Below, one piece after another: positions 36,682 to 44,954 of a stretch of DNA of 64,000 nt. The notes beneath the pieces were generated by a model. It worked only from the letters and a program-made list of their open reading frames with translations. It did not search any database and had not been told where the DNA came from. A program made the translations under genes and the position numbers. The first letter of the stretch is position 1; each line of letters starts with the position of its first letter. Source of the DNA: AC-38 sp033856025 (GTDB lineage: Bacteria; Actinomycetota; Thermoleophilia; Solirubrobacterales; Solirubrobacteraceae); assembly GCA_033856025.1 (NCBI GenBank), contig JAWVFQ010000012.1, forward strand, positions 1 through 64,000. The letters are read 5' to 3'.

Positions 36682-36901
36682 CGAGCGCCCCGACGTCACG
36701 ATCACGCCCTACCGCGACGGGCCGCTGCTCGTCCGCGGTCCCTTCCGTATCGAGGACATGCACGGCAACCCGATCCAGACCGATCGCGAGACCGTGGCGC
36801 TGTGCCGCTGCGGCAAGTCGCGGATCCGCCCGTTCTGCGACGGGAGCCACAAGCTCGTGCGCTTCCGCGCGCCGACGGGCGCCGAGCGCGGCCGGCAATA
36901 G
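36674..36901 (+). CDS. CDGSH iron-sulfur domain protein
   Basis: A 75-residue protein carrying the full CDGSH motif: Cys44-x-Cys46 ... PFCDGSH with Cys55 and His59, the ligands of a labile [2Fe-2S] cluster. The N-terminal half is a short beta strand region (VTITPYRDGPLLVRGPF). Acts in electron or cluster transfer. It starts 8 bp inside the preceding iron-enzyme gene, so translation is coupled. No ribosome binding site is seen. It is about the minimal size for a single-domain bacterial CDGSH protein. Confidence 0.93.
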   Translation: MADERPDVTITPYRDGPLLVRGPFRIEDMHGNPIQTDRETVALCRCGKSRIRPFCDGSHKLVRFRAPTGAERGRQ

Positions 36902-36914
36902 AATCGGCGCGGCC

Positions 36915-37487
36915 ATGGGCGCCGCGCGGCTCTACCTCCAGAAGTGGCGCTGGTACGAGCGCAACGCCCTGCCCTGGAACCGCCTGGCGCTGCATCGCGA
37001 GATGGCGCGCCGCCAGGCCTTCGCCCGGTACCCGACGCACGGCAACGTCCTGGAGGCGCTGCGCGAGGGCCGGCTGGAGATCGGCGCCGGCACGCTGCTG
37101 GAGCCCGACGTCTGGATCACCGCCCCGGGCGACGCGCGCATCCGCATCGGCGAGGGTTGCTTCCTCAACCTCGGCGTCATGGTGGCCAGCGTGGAGCTGG
37201 TGGAGATCGGCGACCACTGCATGTTCGCCAACGGCTGCTTCGTCACCGACGGCAACCACCGCTTCGGCGACCGCGAGAAGCCGGTCCCCTGGCAGGGATT
37301 CACCACCAAGGGCCCCACCCGCATCGGCGACAACGCCTGGCTGGGCGCCCACGTGGTCGTGACCAGCGGCGTGACGATCGGCGAACGCTGCGTGATCGGC
37401 GCCAACAGCGTGGTCACGCAGAACATCGAGCCGTTCACCATCGCCGCGGGCGCGCCGGCCAAGGCGCTCAAGCGCGTCGAGTACTAG
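36915..37487 (+). CDS. Left-handed beta-helix acyltransferase (hexapeptide repeats)
   Basis: A 190-residue trimeric acetyltransferase-type protein. Hexapeptide turns run from about residue 55 to 180 (IGAGTLLEPDVWI, IRIGEGCFLNLGVMV, VEIGDHCMFANGCFV, RIGDNAWLGAHVVV, GVTIGERCVIGANSVV). The loop TDGNHRFGDREKPVPWQGF holds the His used by the maltose/galactoside acetyltransferase group, and it ends with the usual AGAPAKALKR. The target is likely a sugar. TAGAAT lies 10 nt before the ATG. It converges on the DUF-less membrane gene with CTAG. Confidence 0.87.
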   Translation: MGAARLYLQKWRWYERNALPWNRLALHREMARRQAFARYPTHGNVLEALREGRLEIGAGTLLEPDVWITAPGDARIRIGEGCFLNLGVMVASVELVEIGDHCMFANGCFVTDGNHRFGDREKPVPWQGFTTKGPTRIGDNAWLGAHVVVTSGVTIGERCVIGANSVVTQNIEPFTIAAGAPAKALKRVEY

Positions 37488-37723
37488 CTCTTGCTGGTCA
37501 TGACGACCAGGCCCAGCACGACCGAGCCCGCGAAGGCGAGCAGGGCCACCGTGGCCAGCACCGCGAAGAAGGCGGCGCCGACGGCGTTGCCCTCGCGGCG
37601 CAGGTCGGTGAAGCGCGTGCTGCCGTAGATCACCAGGCCGAACACGGCGGTCACGCCGATCCCGGCCACGAAGGCGCCTCCCACGAGCTTGGCCAGGACG
37701 TCGGTGTCGATGATCGTGGCCAT
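37484..37723 (-). CDS. Small two-helix membrane protein after Pit
   Basis: A 79-residue protein with two hydrophobic helices (about 10-32 and 49-74) and a short charged loop, STRFTDLRREGN. It is coupled to the phosphate permease gene by ATGA and is the last gene of a three-gene unit DUF47-pit-this. No named family is recognised; similar short proteins follow pit genes in other actinobacteria, so an accessory role in phosphate uptake is possible. Confidence 0.75.
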   Translation of the reverse strand: MATIIDTDVLAKLVGGAFVAGIGVTAVFGLVIYGSTRFTDLRREGNAVGAAFFAVLATVALLAFAGSVVLGLVVMTSKS

Positions 37724-38823
37724 CAGCCCTCCACCGTGAGCGGGCGACCCTGCGTGAGGCGCCGGCCGAGGACCCCGACCAGCAGCGTGAGCAGCGAGAG
37801 CGAGACGACCAGCGGCCCCAGCGCGCCCGTGCCGAAGATCCGCGTGATCCCGTAGGTCCCGGCCCCGACGAGCGCCGCGGCGGGGAGCGTCATCACCCAG
37901 GCCGCCACGATGTTCCCGGCCACGCCCCAGCGCACCGCGGACAGGCTCTTGCCCGCCCCCGCGCCCATGATGCCGCCCGAGGCCACGTGGGTGGTGGACA
38001 GCGGGTAGCCGAAGTGCGAGGCGGCCAGGATCACCGAGGCGCCCGCGCCCTGGGCCACGAAGCCCTGCGCCGGGTCCATCTTGATGATCTTCGAGCCCAT
38101 CGTGCGGATGATCCGCCACCCGCCGACGTAGGTGCCCAGCGCGATCGCGCTGGCCGCGGAGACCACGACCCAGGTGGGCGGGTCGGCGCCGGAGGCCAGG
38201 TCGCCGTGCGCCACCAGGGCCAGCGCAATGATGCCCATCGTCTTCTGGGCGTCGTTGGTCCCGTGGGACAGGGAGAACAGGCTGGCCGAGACGATCTGCC
38301 CCAGCCGGTAGCCGCGGTTCACCGGCCCCGGTCTCAGCCGGCCCACGATCCGGTAGGCCAGGATGATGGCCAGCGCGGCCACCACGAAGGCCAGGAAGGG
38401 GGCGATCAGCGCGGGGACGAGCACCTTCTCGATCAAGCCGTCGCCCTTGACCGCCTGGGTCCCCTGCGCCGCGAACGCGGCGCCGACCACGCCGCCGATC
38501 AGCGCGTGCGACGAGGACGAGGGCAGCCCGAAGTACCAGGTGGCGAGGTTCCAGGCGATGGCCCCGATCAGGCCCGCGAAGACGATCGTCGTCGTGATCA
38601 GATCGGCGTCCACGATCCCCTTCGCCACGGTGGCCGCGACCTTGAGCGAGATGAAGGCGCCGGCGAAGTTCAGCACGGCCGCCATGCCGACGGCCACGTT
38701 GGGCGGCAGCGCGCGGGTGGAGATGGAGGTGGCCACCGCGTTGGCCGTGTCGTGGAAGCCGTTGGTGAAGTCGAACGCCAGCGCCGCGGCGACGACGATC
38801 ACCAGGATGACGTCGCTGTCCAT
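37723..38823 (-). CDS. pit: Inorganic phosphate transporter, Pit family
   Basis: A 366-residue membrane protein with about ten helices. The two Pit signature repeats are clear: FDFTNGFHDTANAVATSI near the N-terminus and SLSHGTNDAQKTMGIIAL in the second half. GLPSSSSHALIGG and YPLSTTHVASGGIMGAG are the paired re-entrant loops. It imports metal-phosphate with protons, a low-affinity route. It lies 6 bp after the DUF47 gene, the usual partner of Pit in bacteria. Confidence 0.95.
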   Translation of the reverse strand: MDSDVILVIVVAAALAFDFTNGFHDTANAVATSISTRALPPNVAVGMAAVLNFAGAFISLKVAATVAKGIVDADLITTTIVFAGLIGAIAWNLATWYFGLPSSSSHALIGGVVGAAFAAQGTQAVKGDGLIEKVLVPALIAPFLAFVVAALAIILAYRIVGRLRPGPVNRGYRLGQIVSASLFSLSHGTNDAQKTMGIIALALVAHGDLASGADPPTWVVVSAASAIALGTYVGGWRIIRTMGSKIIKMDPAQGFVAQGAGASVILAASHFGYPLSTTHVASGGIMGAGAGKSLSAVRWGVAGNIVAAWVMTLPAAALVGAGTYGITRIFGTGALGPLVVSLSLLTLLVGVLGRRLTQGRPLTVEG

Positions 38824-38829
38824 CGTCCC

Positions 38830-39456
38830 CTACGCGTTCTTGATGACGATGCCTTCGAGGATGTTCGCCACGCGCTCGGTGGAGTCGATCGCGTTCTCGA
38901 GACGCTCGTAGATGTCCTTCCAGCGGATCACGACCATCGGGTCGATCCCGTTGTCGAACAGCGCCGCCATGGCCTCGCGCGTCACGCGGTCGCCGTCGTT
39001 CTCCAGCCGGTTGATCTCCACGGTGTAGTGGGAGATGTCCTTGAACCCGCGCAGCCGCGGCATGGCCTCGGAGATCTGGCGGGAGGACTGGAGCAGGATG
39101 TGGGCGAGGCGCTGGGCCTGCTCCATCGGCGCGTCGATCCGGTAGAGGCCCATGTAGTCGGCGACCTCCTCGGTGAAGTCGACGACGTCGTCCAGGCCCG
39201 ACGCCAGGGCGAGGATGTCCTCGCGGTCGATCGGCGTCACGAAGGTCTGGTTCAGGCGCCGGATGATGTCGTGGGTGATCCGGTCGCCCTCCTGCTCGCA
39301 GATGAGGATGTCGCGAGCCAGCTCGCTGCGCTCGGGGTAGCTGCCGAGCATCTGGTCGAGCATGTCGGCGGCGCGGACGATGTTCGATGCGGCCTCCTCG
39401 AACAGGTCGAAGAACTCGCGGTCCTTGGGCACGAAGACCTGCGACAGGCGCGCCAT
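38830..39456 (-). CDS. DUF47/PhoU-like regulator of Pit
   Basis: A 208-residue helical protein of the DUF47 family (PhoU-like), first gene of the pit unit. ICEQEGDRITHDIIRRLNQTFVTPIDREDILALASGLDDVVDFTEE is the family's central block; ENDGDRVTREAMAALF and WKDIYERLENAIDSTERVANILE complete it, with the acidic metal-binding triads. It probably gates Pit transport. ATG 39456 is preceded by TAGCAT with an 8-nt gap and no ribosome binding site, so the message is probably leaderless. Confidence 0.93.
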   Translation of the reverse strand: MARLSQVFVPKDREFFDLFEEAASNIVRAADMLDQMLGSYPERSELARDILICEQEGDRITHDIIRRLNQTFVTPIDREDILALASGLDDVVDFTEEVADYMGLYRIDAPMEQAQRLAHILLQSSRQISEAMPRLRGFKDISHYTVEINRLENDGDRVTREAMAALFDNGIDPMVVIRWKDIYERLENAIDSTERVANILEGIVIKNA

Positions 39457-39464
39457 GGCGGGGC

Positions 39465-39470
39465 ATGCTA
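39465..39470 (-). promoter_or_regulatory. -10 box TAGCAT, leaderless promoter of the pit unit
   Basis: TAGCAT on the minus strand, 8 nt before ATG 39456. It lies in the 27-bp region shared with the divergent asparagine-synthase-like gene. Confidence 0.5.
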
Positions 39471-39483
39471 GTGATCCCTGGAG

Positions 39484-41262
39484 ATGAACCTGTGGGTGAT
39501 CGGATGGTCGGGCGGACTGGCTCCGGACCCGCGCCGCGCCGAGGCCGCGCTGAGCGAGACGGTCGACGCCCTGCCGTTCCTCGGCGGCGCCTCCGTGCGC
39601 ACCTGGCAGGCCCCGTCGGGGGCCGTCGTGGCGGCCTGGGCGGCCGACGCCGGAGCCGCCTACGCCGGCGCCGCGCCGGACCGGCTCGAGCTGTGGGCCG
39701 GACGACCGATCCACTGGGAGGCGGAGGATCGCGCCGACGGGCGCGGCCCCCTGGAGCCCGCGTTCTACCGCCGTCCCGCGCACCGCTGGGCCGACGACCT
39801 CGGTGGCCGCTGCGCCGTCGTGGCCTACGACGACGCCGACCGCGCGCTGACCGCGCGGGCCGACCCGCTGGGCGCCTACCCGCTCTACCGCGTGGACACG
39901 GCCAACGCGACGTGGCTGTCCAACCGCGCCGAGCCGCTGCGCGCGCTGGCCGGCTCGCGGGAGGTGGACCTGGACGCGCTGGCCGGCCTGCTGGGCGGCG
40001 GCTGGCCGCTGGGCGGCGCGCCGGCCTGGCGGGCCGTGCGGCGCCTGGCGCCGGGGCTCCTCACGCTGCATCCCCAGGCGGGCGAGCGCCGCCGCGAGCT
40101 GCTGTCCCCCGCCGACACGGCGCAGATGTGCGGAGCCGGCTGGGATGCGGCGGGGGCCGCGCGGCTGCTGGTCGAGGAGTTGCGGGCGCTGGCCGACTGG
40201 CCCGGCCGCCCGAGCCTGGTGCCGGTGACCGCGGGCCGCGACTCGCGTCTCGTCCTGGCCGCGGCGCTGCGGGCCGGCATCGACTTCGACGTGGCCACGG
40301 GCGGCGCGCCGTCGGACGCCGACGTCGTGGGCGGTGCCGCGCTGGCCGAGGCGGCCGGCCTGGAGCACTCGATCATCCCGGCCGACCCCGACGGCGACCC
40401 GTGGTCGGCGCCGGAGCGGGCGGCGACGATCCTCGGGCTGACCGCCTCGGGGACCGCGTCGCTGGGCGACGCCGCCGGGTTCCCGCTGGGGCCGGGGTAC
40501 GGCGCGCCCGCGCGGGTGGGGGAGCTGTGGCACTCCGGCCAGGGCGGCGAGCTGGCGCGGCGCTACTACCGCGAGGCGGCGGCGCGCGACCGCGACGGCG
40601 CGATCGACGGGCTGGAGCGGGCCTTCTGCGGCCGGCGGGTGGGTCGCTCCGAGCCGCTGTCCGACGTCGGTCGAGCGCGCGTGCGGGAGCGCATCGCGGC
40701 CTGGGTGGACGGGCGCCTGGCCGCGGGTGCGGCGGTGGAGGACCTGCCCGACCTCTTCTACCTCGACGAGCGCATGGGCGCCTGGGCCGGGCCGACCCAC
40801 GGCGCGGTGGAGTGGGTGCGCGACACCACCTCCCCGCTGTGGAGCGTGCGCCTGCTGCCCCACCTGCTCGGGGGGACGGTGCGCGAGCGCGAGGAGGAGG
40901 CCTTCCACGACGCGGTCCTGCGCGAGCTGGCGCCCGAGCTGGCCGCGGTGCCCCCGGGTGGCGGACCGAAGTCCGGTCTGGCGCGCAAGGCGCGGCGGGC
41001 GGCCGAGGAGGCGCGGCGGCGGGTGGCCCGCGGCGGCCCGGCGGGCGGCGACGACGCCGACCCCTTCACCGAGGTCCTCGCGCGCACGCGCTTCGCCGTG
41101 ACCTCGCAACCGCAGCACTGCGCCTGGCACGTCCTGGACCGCGAGCGCACGCTCGCGCTCCTCGACCGCCGGGCGGGGGAGCTGGACGCGATGAACCGCG
41201 CCTACGTGTGGCGGATCGCCACGGTCTTCCTGGACCCGGCCATGGCGCAGGCGACCGCCTAG
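39484..41262 (+). CDS. Asparagine-synthase-like protein without the Cys2 glutaminase nucleophile
   Basis: A 592-residue protein. The N-terminal half has the class II amidotransferase-like fold (ADDLGGRCAVVAYDDADRALTARADPLGAYPLY), but residue 2 is Asn, not the required Cys, so glutamine hydrolysis is lost. The C-terminal half has a degenerate PP-loop, VTAGRDSR (248-255; usual SGGxDS), for AMP formation. Related asparagine-synthase-like proteins occur in polysaccharide and natural-product loci, for example beta-lactam synthetase. The ATG has CTGGAG just upstream. The substrate is unknown. Confidence 0.8.
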   Translation: MNLWVIGWSGGLAPDPRRAEAALSETVDALPFLGGASVRTWQAPSGAVVAAWAADAGAAYAGAAPDRLELWAGRPIHWEAEDRADGRGPLEPAFYRRPAHRWADDLGGRCAVVAYDDADRALTARADPLGAYPLYRVDTANATWLSNRAEPLRALAGSREVDLDALAGLLGGGWPLGGAPAWRAVRRLAPGLLTLHPQAGERRRELLSPADTAQMCGAGWDAAGAARLLVEELRALADWPGRPSLVPVTAGRDSRLVLAAALRAGIDFDVATGGAPSDADVVGGAALAEAAGLEHSIIPADPDGDPWSAPERAATILGLTASGTASLGDAAGFPLGPGYGAPARVGELWHSGQGGELARRYYREAAARDRDGAIDGLERAFCGRRVGRSEPLSDVGRARVRERIAAWVDGRLAAGAAVEDLPDLFYLDERMGAWAGPTHGAVEWVRDTTSPLWSVRLLPHLLGGTVREREEEAFHDAVLRELAPELAAVPPGGGPKSGLARKARRAAEEARRRVARGGPAGGDDADPFTEVLARTRFAVTSQPQHCAWHVLDRERTLALLDRRAGELDAMNRAYVWRIATVFLDPAMAQATA

Positions 41263-42185
41263 AAGCCCTCCAGCGCCTCCCAGCTGGAGAGCGACGTCTC
41301 GGCGCCGAAGGCGGCGCGGAAGTCGTCGAGCTCCTCGGGGTCGATGGAGTAGGTGTGCTCGGCCGCGGGGAAGCGGCGGGCCCGGACGTCGTCGGCGTAC
41401 GCGCGCACCCCGGCGACCATGTCGGCCTTGACGTGGGCGAAGCGCTTGGCGAAGCGTGGGCTCAGGCCCTCGTGGATCCCCAGCAGGTCGTGGAACACCA
41501 GCACCTGGCCGTCGGTGGAGGCGCCGGCGCCGATGCCGATCACCGGCACGTCGATCCGCGGCATGAGCTCCTGCGCGACGGCGGCGGGGATCGCCTCGAA
41601 GACCAGCGAGAAGCACCCGGCCTCCTGCAGGGCGAGCGCGTCGCGGGCCACGTCCAGCGCCCGCTGCGACGTGCGGCCCTGGGCCTTGTAGCCGCCCAGC
41701 GCCGTGGCGGTCTGAGGCGTCAGCCCGACGTGCCCCATCACGGGGATGCCGGCGGCGGCGATCGCCTTGGCGCGCTGGACGGAGGACCCGCCGCGCTCCA
41801 GCTTCACCGCGTCGCAGCCGGCCTCCTTGACGAAGCGCTGGGCGGTGAGCACCGCCTGCTCGTCGGAGGCCTCGTAGGAGCCGAAGGGCAGATCGCCGAC
41901 CAGGAAGGGCGTCTGGAGGCCGCGGCGCACGGCGGCGGCCAGCATGAGCATCTCGTCCAGCGTGACGGGGACGGTCGAGTCGTAGCCCAGGACGGTCATG
42001 GCGGCGGAGTCGCCGACCAGGACCATGTCGACGCCGGCGGCCTCGGCCACCTGCGCGGACGGGAAGTCGTAGGCGGTCACCATCACCAGGGGCTCGCCGA
42101 GCGCCTTCTTCTCCGCGATGCGCGGAAGCGTCATGGGGAGCCGGTCGGCGGTGGGACTGTCGGGGGTGCGGGGAGCGCTGGACAT
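41259..42185 (-). CDS. panB: 3-methyl-2-oxobutanoate hydroxymethyltransferase
   Basis: A 308-residue enzyme, first step of pantothenate synthesis: adds a hydroxymethyl group from methylenetetrahydrofolate to ketoisovalerate. Motifs are VMVTAYDFPSAQVAEAAGVDMVLVGDSAAMTVLGYDSTVPVTLDEM (metal-binding Asp), GDLPFGSYE, VKLERGG, GHVGLTPQ and IGIGAGASTDGQVLVFHDLLG. It has the strongest ribosome binding site of the cluster (AGGAGG, beginning on the panD stop). It is last in a DUF2520-panC-panD-panB order and ends with CTAG on the opposing gene. Confidence 0.97.
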   Translation of the reverse strand: MSSAPRTPDSPTADRLPMTLPRIAEKKALGEPLVMVTAYDFPSAQVAEAAGVDMVLVGDSAAMTVLGYDSTVPVTLDEMLMLAAAVRRGLQTPFLVGDLPFGSYEASDEQAVLTAQRFVKEAGCDAVKLERGGSSVQRAKAIAAAGIPVMGHVGLTPQTATALGGYKAQGRTSQRALDVARDALALQEAGCFSLVFEAIPAAVAQELMPRIDVPVIGIGAGASTDGQVLVFHDLLGIHEGLSPRFAKRFAHVKADMVAGVRAYADDVRARRFPAAEHTYSIDPEELDDFRAAFGAETSLSSWEALEGF

Positions 42186-42191
42186 GGCTTG

Positions 42192-42197
42192 CCTCCT
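42192..42197 (-). promoter_or_regulatory. Ribosome binding site AGGAGG of panB
   Basis: AGGAGG on the minus strand begins at the A of the panD TAG stop and lies 6 nt before the panB ATG. This is a full anti-16S match, unlike most genes here. Confidence 0.8.
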
Positions 42198-42564
42198 AGG
42201 CCAGCAGGGTCGCGGCCTGGTCGTCGACGGCGAGGATCTCGTTGTCGCGGGTGACGTGGACGACCCGCGGGGCGTGGCCGTCGAGCTCGGCCTCCTCGTA
42301 GGTCGCGTAGGAGATGACGATGATCGTGTCGCCCTGGTGCACGAGCCGGGCCGCCGCGCCGTTGACCTGCATCTGGCGCGAGCCGCGCTCGCCGGCGATC
42401 GTGTAGGTCTCGAACCGGGCGCCGTTGTCCACGTCGACGACGTGGACCTGCTCGTGGGGGCGGATGTCGGCCGCCTCGAGCAGGTCGGGGTCCACGGTGA
42501 TCGACCCGACGTAGTGCAGGTCGCAGTCGGTCACCGTCGCCCGGTGGATCTTGGACTTGAGCAT
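42196..42564 (-). CDS. panD: Aspartate 1-decarboxylase proenzyme
   Basis: A 122-residue pyruvoyl enzyme making beta-alanine from aspartate. MLKSKIHRATVTDCDLHYVGSITVDPDLLEAADI contains the self-cleavage site YVGS, where Gly-Ser (residues 22-23) gives the pyruvoyl group. Also NNGARFETYTI-like DNGARFETYTI and the Tyr/Arg core. The ATG shares ATGA with the panC stop. Its product and that of PanB are joined by PanC. Confidence 0.97.
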   Translation of the reverse strand: MLKSKIHRATVTDCDLHYVGSITVDPDLLEAADIRPHEQVHVVDVDNGARFETYTIAGERGSRQMQVNGAAARLVHQGDTIIVISYATYEEAELDGHAPRVVHVTRDNEILAVDDQAATLLA

Positions 42565-43451
42565 CACGCGTTGCAAGGGATCCCCCGCTTGGTCTCGCCG
42601 TGTCCGCGCGCGGGCGCGGACACGGTCAGGTTGTCGATGAGCCGCACCTCTCCCACCCTCGCCGCCACGGCGACGAGGACCTCCCCCTCTTCGAAGCTCT
42701 GGACCGGGCGCAGGGTGTGCGGGTCGACCGCCACCAGGTACTCCGGCTCCACGCCCTGCTCGGTCATCGCGCGCCGGCCCAGGGCCAGCGCGTCCTCCAC
42801 GGTCCCGCCCACGTCGGCCACGACCGCGACGTTGCGCAGCGCGCGCACGAGGGTGAGGGCGCGCTCGCGGTCGGCGGGCGCGAGGCGCGCGTTGCGGCTG
42901 GACAGCGCCAGCCCGTCGGCGTCGCGCACCGTGGGGCGCACGTCGATCTCCACGCCGAGGTCCAGGTCGGCCACGACGCGCCGGATGACCGCCACCTGCT
43001 GCGCGTCCTTGCCGCCGAAGAACGCGACGTGGGGGCGGACGGCGTTGAGCAGCTTGGTCACGACCGTGGCCACGCCGTCGAAGTGACCGGGGCGGTGCGC
43101 GCCCTCCAGCGTGTCCGTGAGCCCGGCCACGTGGACGGTGGTGGCGAAGCCGTCGGGATAGACCTCCTCGACGGGCGGCGCGAACAGGACGTGGCCGCCG
43201 GCCTCCTGGGCCAGGGCGGCGTCGCGGGCCTCGTCGCGGGGATAGGCGCTCAGGTCGGCCGCCTCGTCGAACTGCGCCGGGTTGACGAACAGCGAGACGA
43301 CGACGAGGTCGCAGCGCTCGCGGGCGGCCCGGATCAGCGAGAGGTGGCCCTCGTGGAAGGCGCCCATGGTCGGGACGAGGCCGACCGACAGCGAGCCGTG
43401 GTGGGGCATCAGCTCGTGGCGCAGCTCGGCCACCGTGCGGACCGTCCTCAT
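42564..43451 (-). CDS. panC: Pantothenate synthetase
   Basis: A 295-residue ligase that joins pantoate and beta-alanine with ATP. VPTMGAFHEGHLSLI carries the HxGH motif, SLFVNPAQF follows, FFGGKDAQQVAVIRR is the KDAQQ loop and DGLALSSRN is the SSRN (KMSKS-equivalent) block. The ATG overlaps the stop of the DUF2520 gene (ATGA), and the stop overlaps panD (ATGA). Thus three pathway genes are translated in one chain. Confidence 0.97.
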   Translation of the reverse strand: MRTVRTVAELRHELMPHHGSLSVGLVPTMGAFHEGHLSLIRAARERCDLVVVSLFVNPAQFDEAADLSAYPRDEARDAALAQEAGGHVLFAPPVEEVYPDGFATTVHVAGLTDTLEGAHRPGHFDGVATVVTKLLNAVRPHVAFFGGKDAQQVAVIRRVVADLDLGVEIDVRPTVRDADGLALSSRNARLAPADRERALTLVRALRNVAVVADVGGTVEDALALGRRAMTEQGVEPEYLVAVDPHTLRPVQSFEEGEVLVAVAARVGEVRLIDNLTVSAPARGHGETKRGIPCNA

Positions 43452-44218
43452 GCCGTGACCCCCGCCAGATCTCGCGTGGCCGCGGTCAGGGCATCGAAGA
43501 GGGGGAGGAGGTCCGGCGCGCGGTCCTCCACGGCCGCGCGCTGACGGGCCACCGTGGCCTCGTCCCCGCGGGCCACCGGTCCGGTCAGCGCGCGCTCGGG
43601 GCCCTGGGCGGCCCAGTTCTCGACCGTGGCGCGGACCAGCGGGACGAGGAGCTCGCGGTCGGCGCCCGCCGTCGCGGCCAGCCGCTCGGCGGCGGCCTGC
43701 AGCGTTATCAGGAAGTTCGAGGCCATCGAGGCGGCGGCATGGTAGGCGGAGCGGTCCTGCGGCGCGATCCGCACCGGGCGCAGGCCCACGGCGCGGGCCA
43801 GGCGCTCCGCGGCGGCGGCGGCGACGTCCGACGTCCCGTCCACCGCCGCGCCCGCCCCGGCGAAGTCGGCCCCGGCGCGGGTGACGGTCATGAGCGGGTG
43901 CAGGGAGAACCCCTCGCGCCCGCCGAGGACCTCCAGCCCCAGGGCGCCCGAGCAGTGGCCGACCAGCGGGCCGGGCGCGACCGCGCGGGCGGCCGCCTCG
44001 ATCTCGGAGTCGGGCACGCACAGCAGCACGATGTCCGCGCCGGCGCCGTCGGCGCCCCGGCCCAGCGGGCCGGTGACGGGCACGCCCGCCGCCGTCAGCG
44101 CGCCGGCCAGGGCGTTGCCCAGGCGTCCGGCGCCCACGATGGCGCAGGGAGGTACGGCTTCGGTGTCAGTCTGATGTCGGTCCACGCTGAAAAGTCGCGG
44201 CCGTTGCGGGATCCGCAT
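43448..44218 (-). CDS. Rossmann-like DUF2520 protein, possible ketopantoate reductase
   Basis: A 256-residue dehydrogenase-like protein. CAIVGAGRLGNALAGALTAAGVPV is the NADP loop, VLLCVPDSEIE is the second strand, and the C-terminal helical domain (YHAAASMASNFLITLQAAAERL) is the DUF2520 part. The same gene lies directly next to panC/panD in mycobacteria (Rv3603c), and no panE was seen here, so ketopantoate reduction is a plausible role but unproven. ATG 44218 is the longest start; a TATCAT box overlapping it favours GTG 44185, eleven codons later. Confidence 0.85.
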   Translation of the reverse strand: MRIPQRPRLFSVDRHQTDTEAVPPCAIVGAGRLGNALAGALTAAGVPVTGPLGRGADGAGADIVLLCVPDSEIEAAARAVAPGPLVGHCSGALGLEVLGGREGFSLHPLMTVTRAGADFAGAGAAVDGTSDVAAAAAERLARAVGLRPVRIAPQDRSAYHAAASMASNFLITLQAAAERLAATAGADRELLVPLVRATVENWAAQGPERALTGPVARGDEATVARQRAAVEDRAPDLLPLFDALTAATRDLAGVTA

Positions 44219-44240
44219 GATAGCCGTCGCCTTCCCGGAT

Positions 44241-44246
44241 TACGCT
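44241..44246 (+). promoter_or_regulatory. -10 box TACGCT, leaderless promoter of the uracil-DNA glycosylase
   Basis: TACGCT ends 6 nt before ATG 44253 and argues for this start over an upstream ATG (44217). Confidence 0.5.
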
Positions 44247-44252
44247 GCCCTC

Positions 44253-44954
44253 ATGCCAACGCCGCAGGAGCGCCGTGAGGCCCTCAAGCGCCTGTACCTG
44301 GACGAGGCGCGCGACTGCACCCGCTGCCCCCTGCACCAGAGCCGCACGCAGGTGGTGTTCGGCGCGGGCGACGCCGACGCCGACCTGATGTTCGTCGGCG
44401 AGGCCCCGGGCCGCACCGAGGACGAGCAGGGCCTGCCCTTCGTCGGCCAGGCGGGGAAGCTGCTGGACAAGCTCCTGGCCGAGATCGGCCTGGCCCGGGG
44501 GGACGTGTTCGTGGCCAATACGCTCAAATGCCGCCCTCCCGGCAACCGGGACCCGCAGCCGCTGGAGATCGAGGCCTGCCGGGACTACCTGGAGCGCCAG
44601 GTGGAGCTGATCGAGCCAAAGGTGATCGCCACGCTGGGGAACTTCTCGACCAAGCTCCTGCGCGGCGACCCGACCGGGATCACGCGGCTGCACGGACAGG
44701 CCGAGGACCTGACGCTCGGCGCGCGCACGGTGCGCCTGGTCCCGCTCTACCACCCGGCGGCGGCGCTCTACACGCCGTCGATGGTGGAGGTGCTGCGGGC
44801 GGACTTCGCGCGGCTGCCCGCGCTGCTGGAGGCCCCGGCGCCGGCGCAGCCCGAGTCGCTGGAGGTGCCGGAGATCGAGGAGGACCCCGAGCCGGTCCCC
44901 GTCCCGGCCGGCAGCGCCGTGGCGGAGGAGATCGAGCAGATGGGCCTGTTCTAG
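44253..44954 (+). CDS. Uracil-DNA glycosylase, family 4 (iron-sulfur)
   Basis: A 233-residue base-excision enzyme. Four Cys (22, 25, 93, 109) are placed for the [4Fe-4S] cluster. Motif A GEAPGRTEDEQGLPFVGQAGKLLD (from residue 49) and the late PLYHPAAALY with the active His fit family 4. It removes uracil from DNA formed by cytosine deamination, important at this GC content. The Glu/Pro-rich tail ending EEIEQMGLF resembles a sliding-clamp binding peptide (QMGLF). It converges on a methyltransferase with CTAG. Confidence 0.94.
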   Translation: MPTPQERREALKRLYLDEARDCTRCPLHQSRTQVVFGAGDADADLMFVGEAPGRTEDEQGLPFVGQAGKLLDKLLAEIGLARGDVFVANTLKCRPPGNRDPQPLEIEACRDYLERQVELIEPKVIATLGNFSTKLLRGDPTGITRLHGQAEDLTLGARTVRLVPLYHPAAALYTPSMVEVLRADFARLPALLEAPAPAQPESLEVPEIEEDPEPVPVPAGSAVAEEIEQMGLF

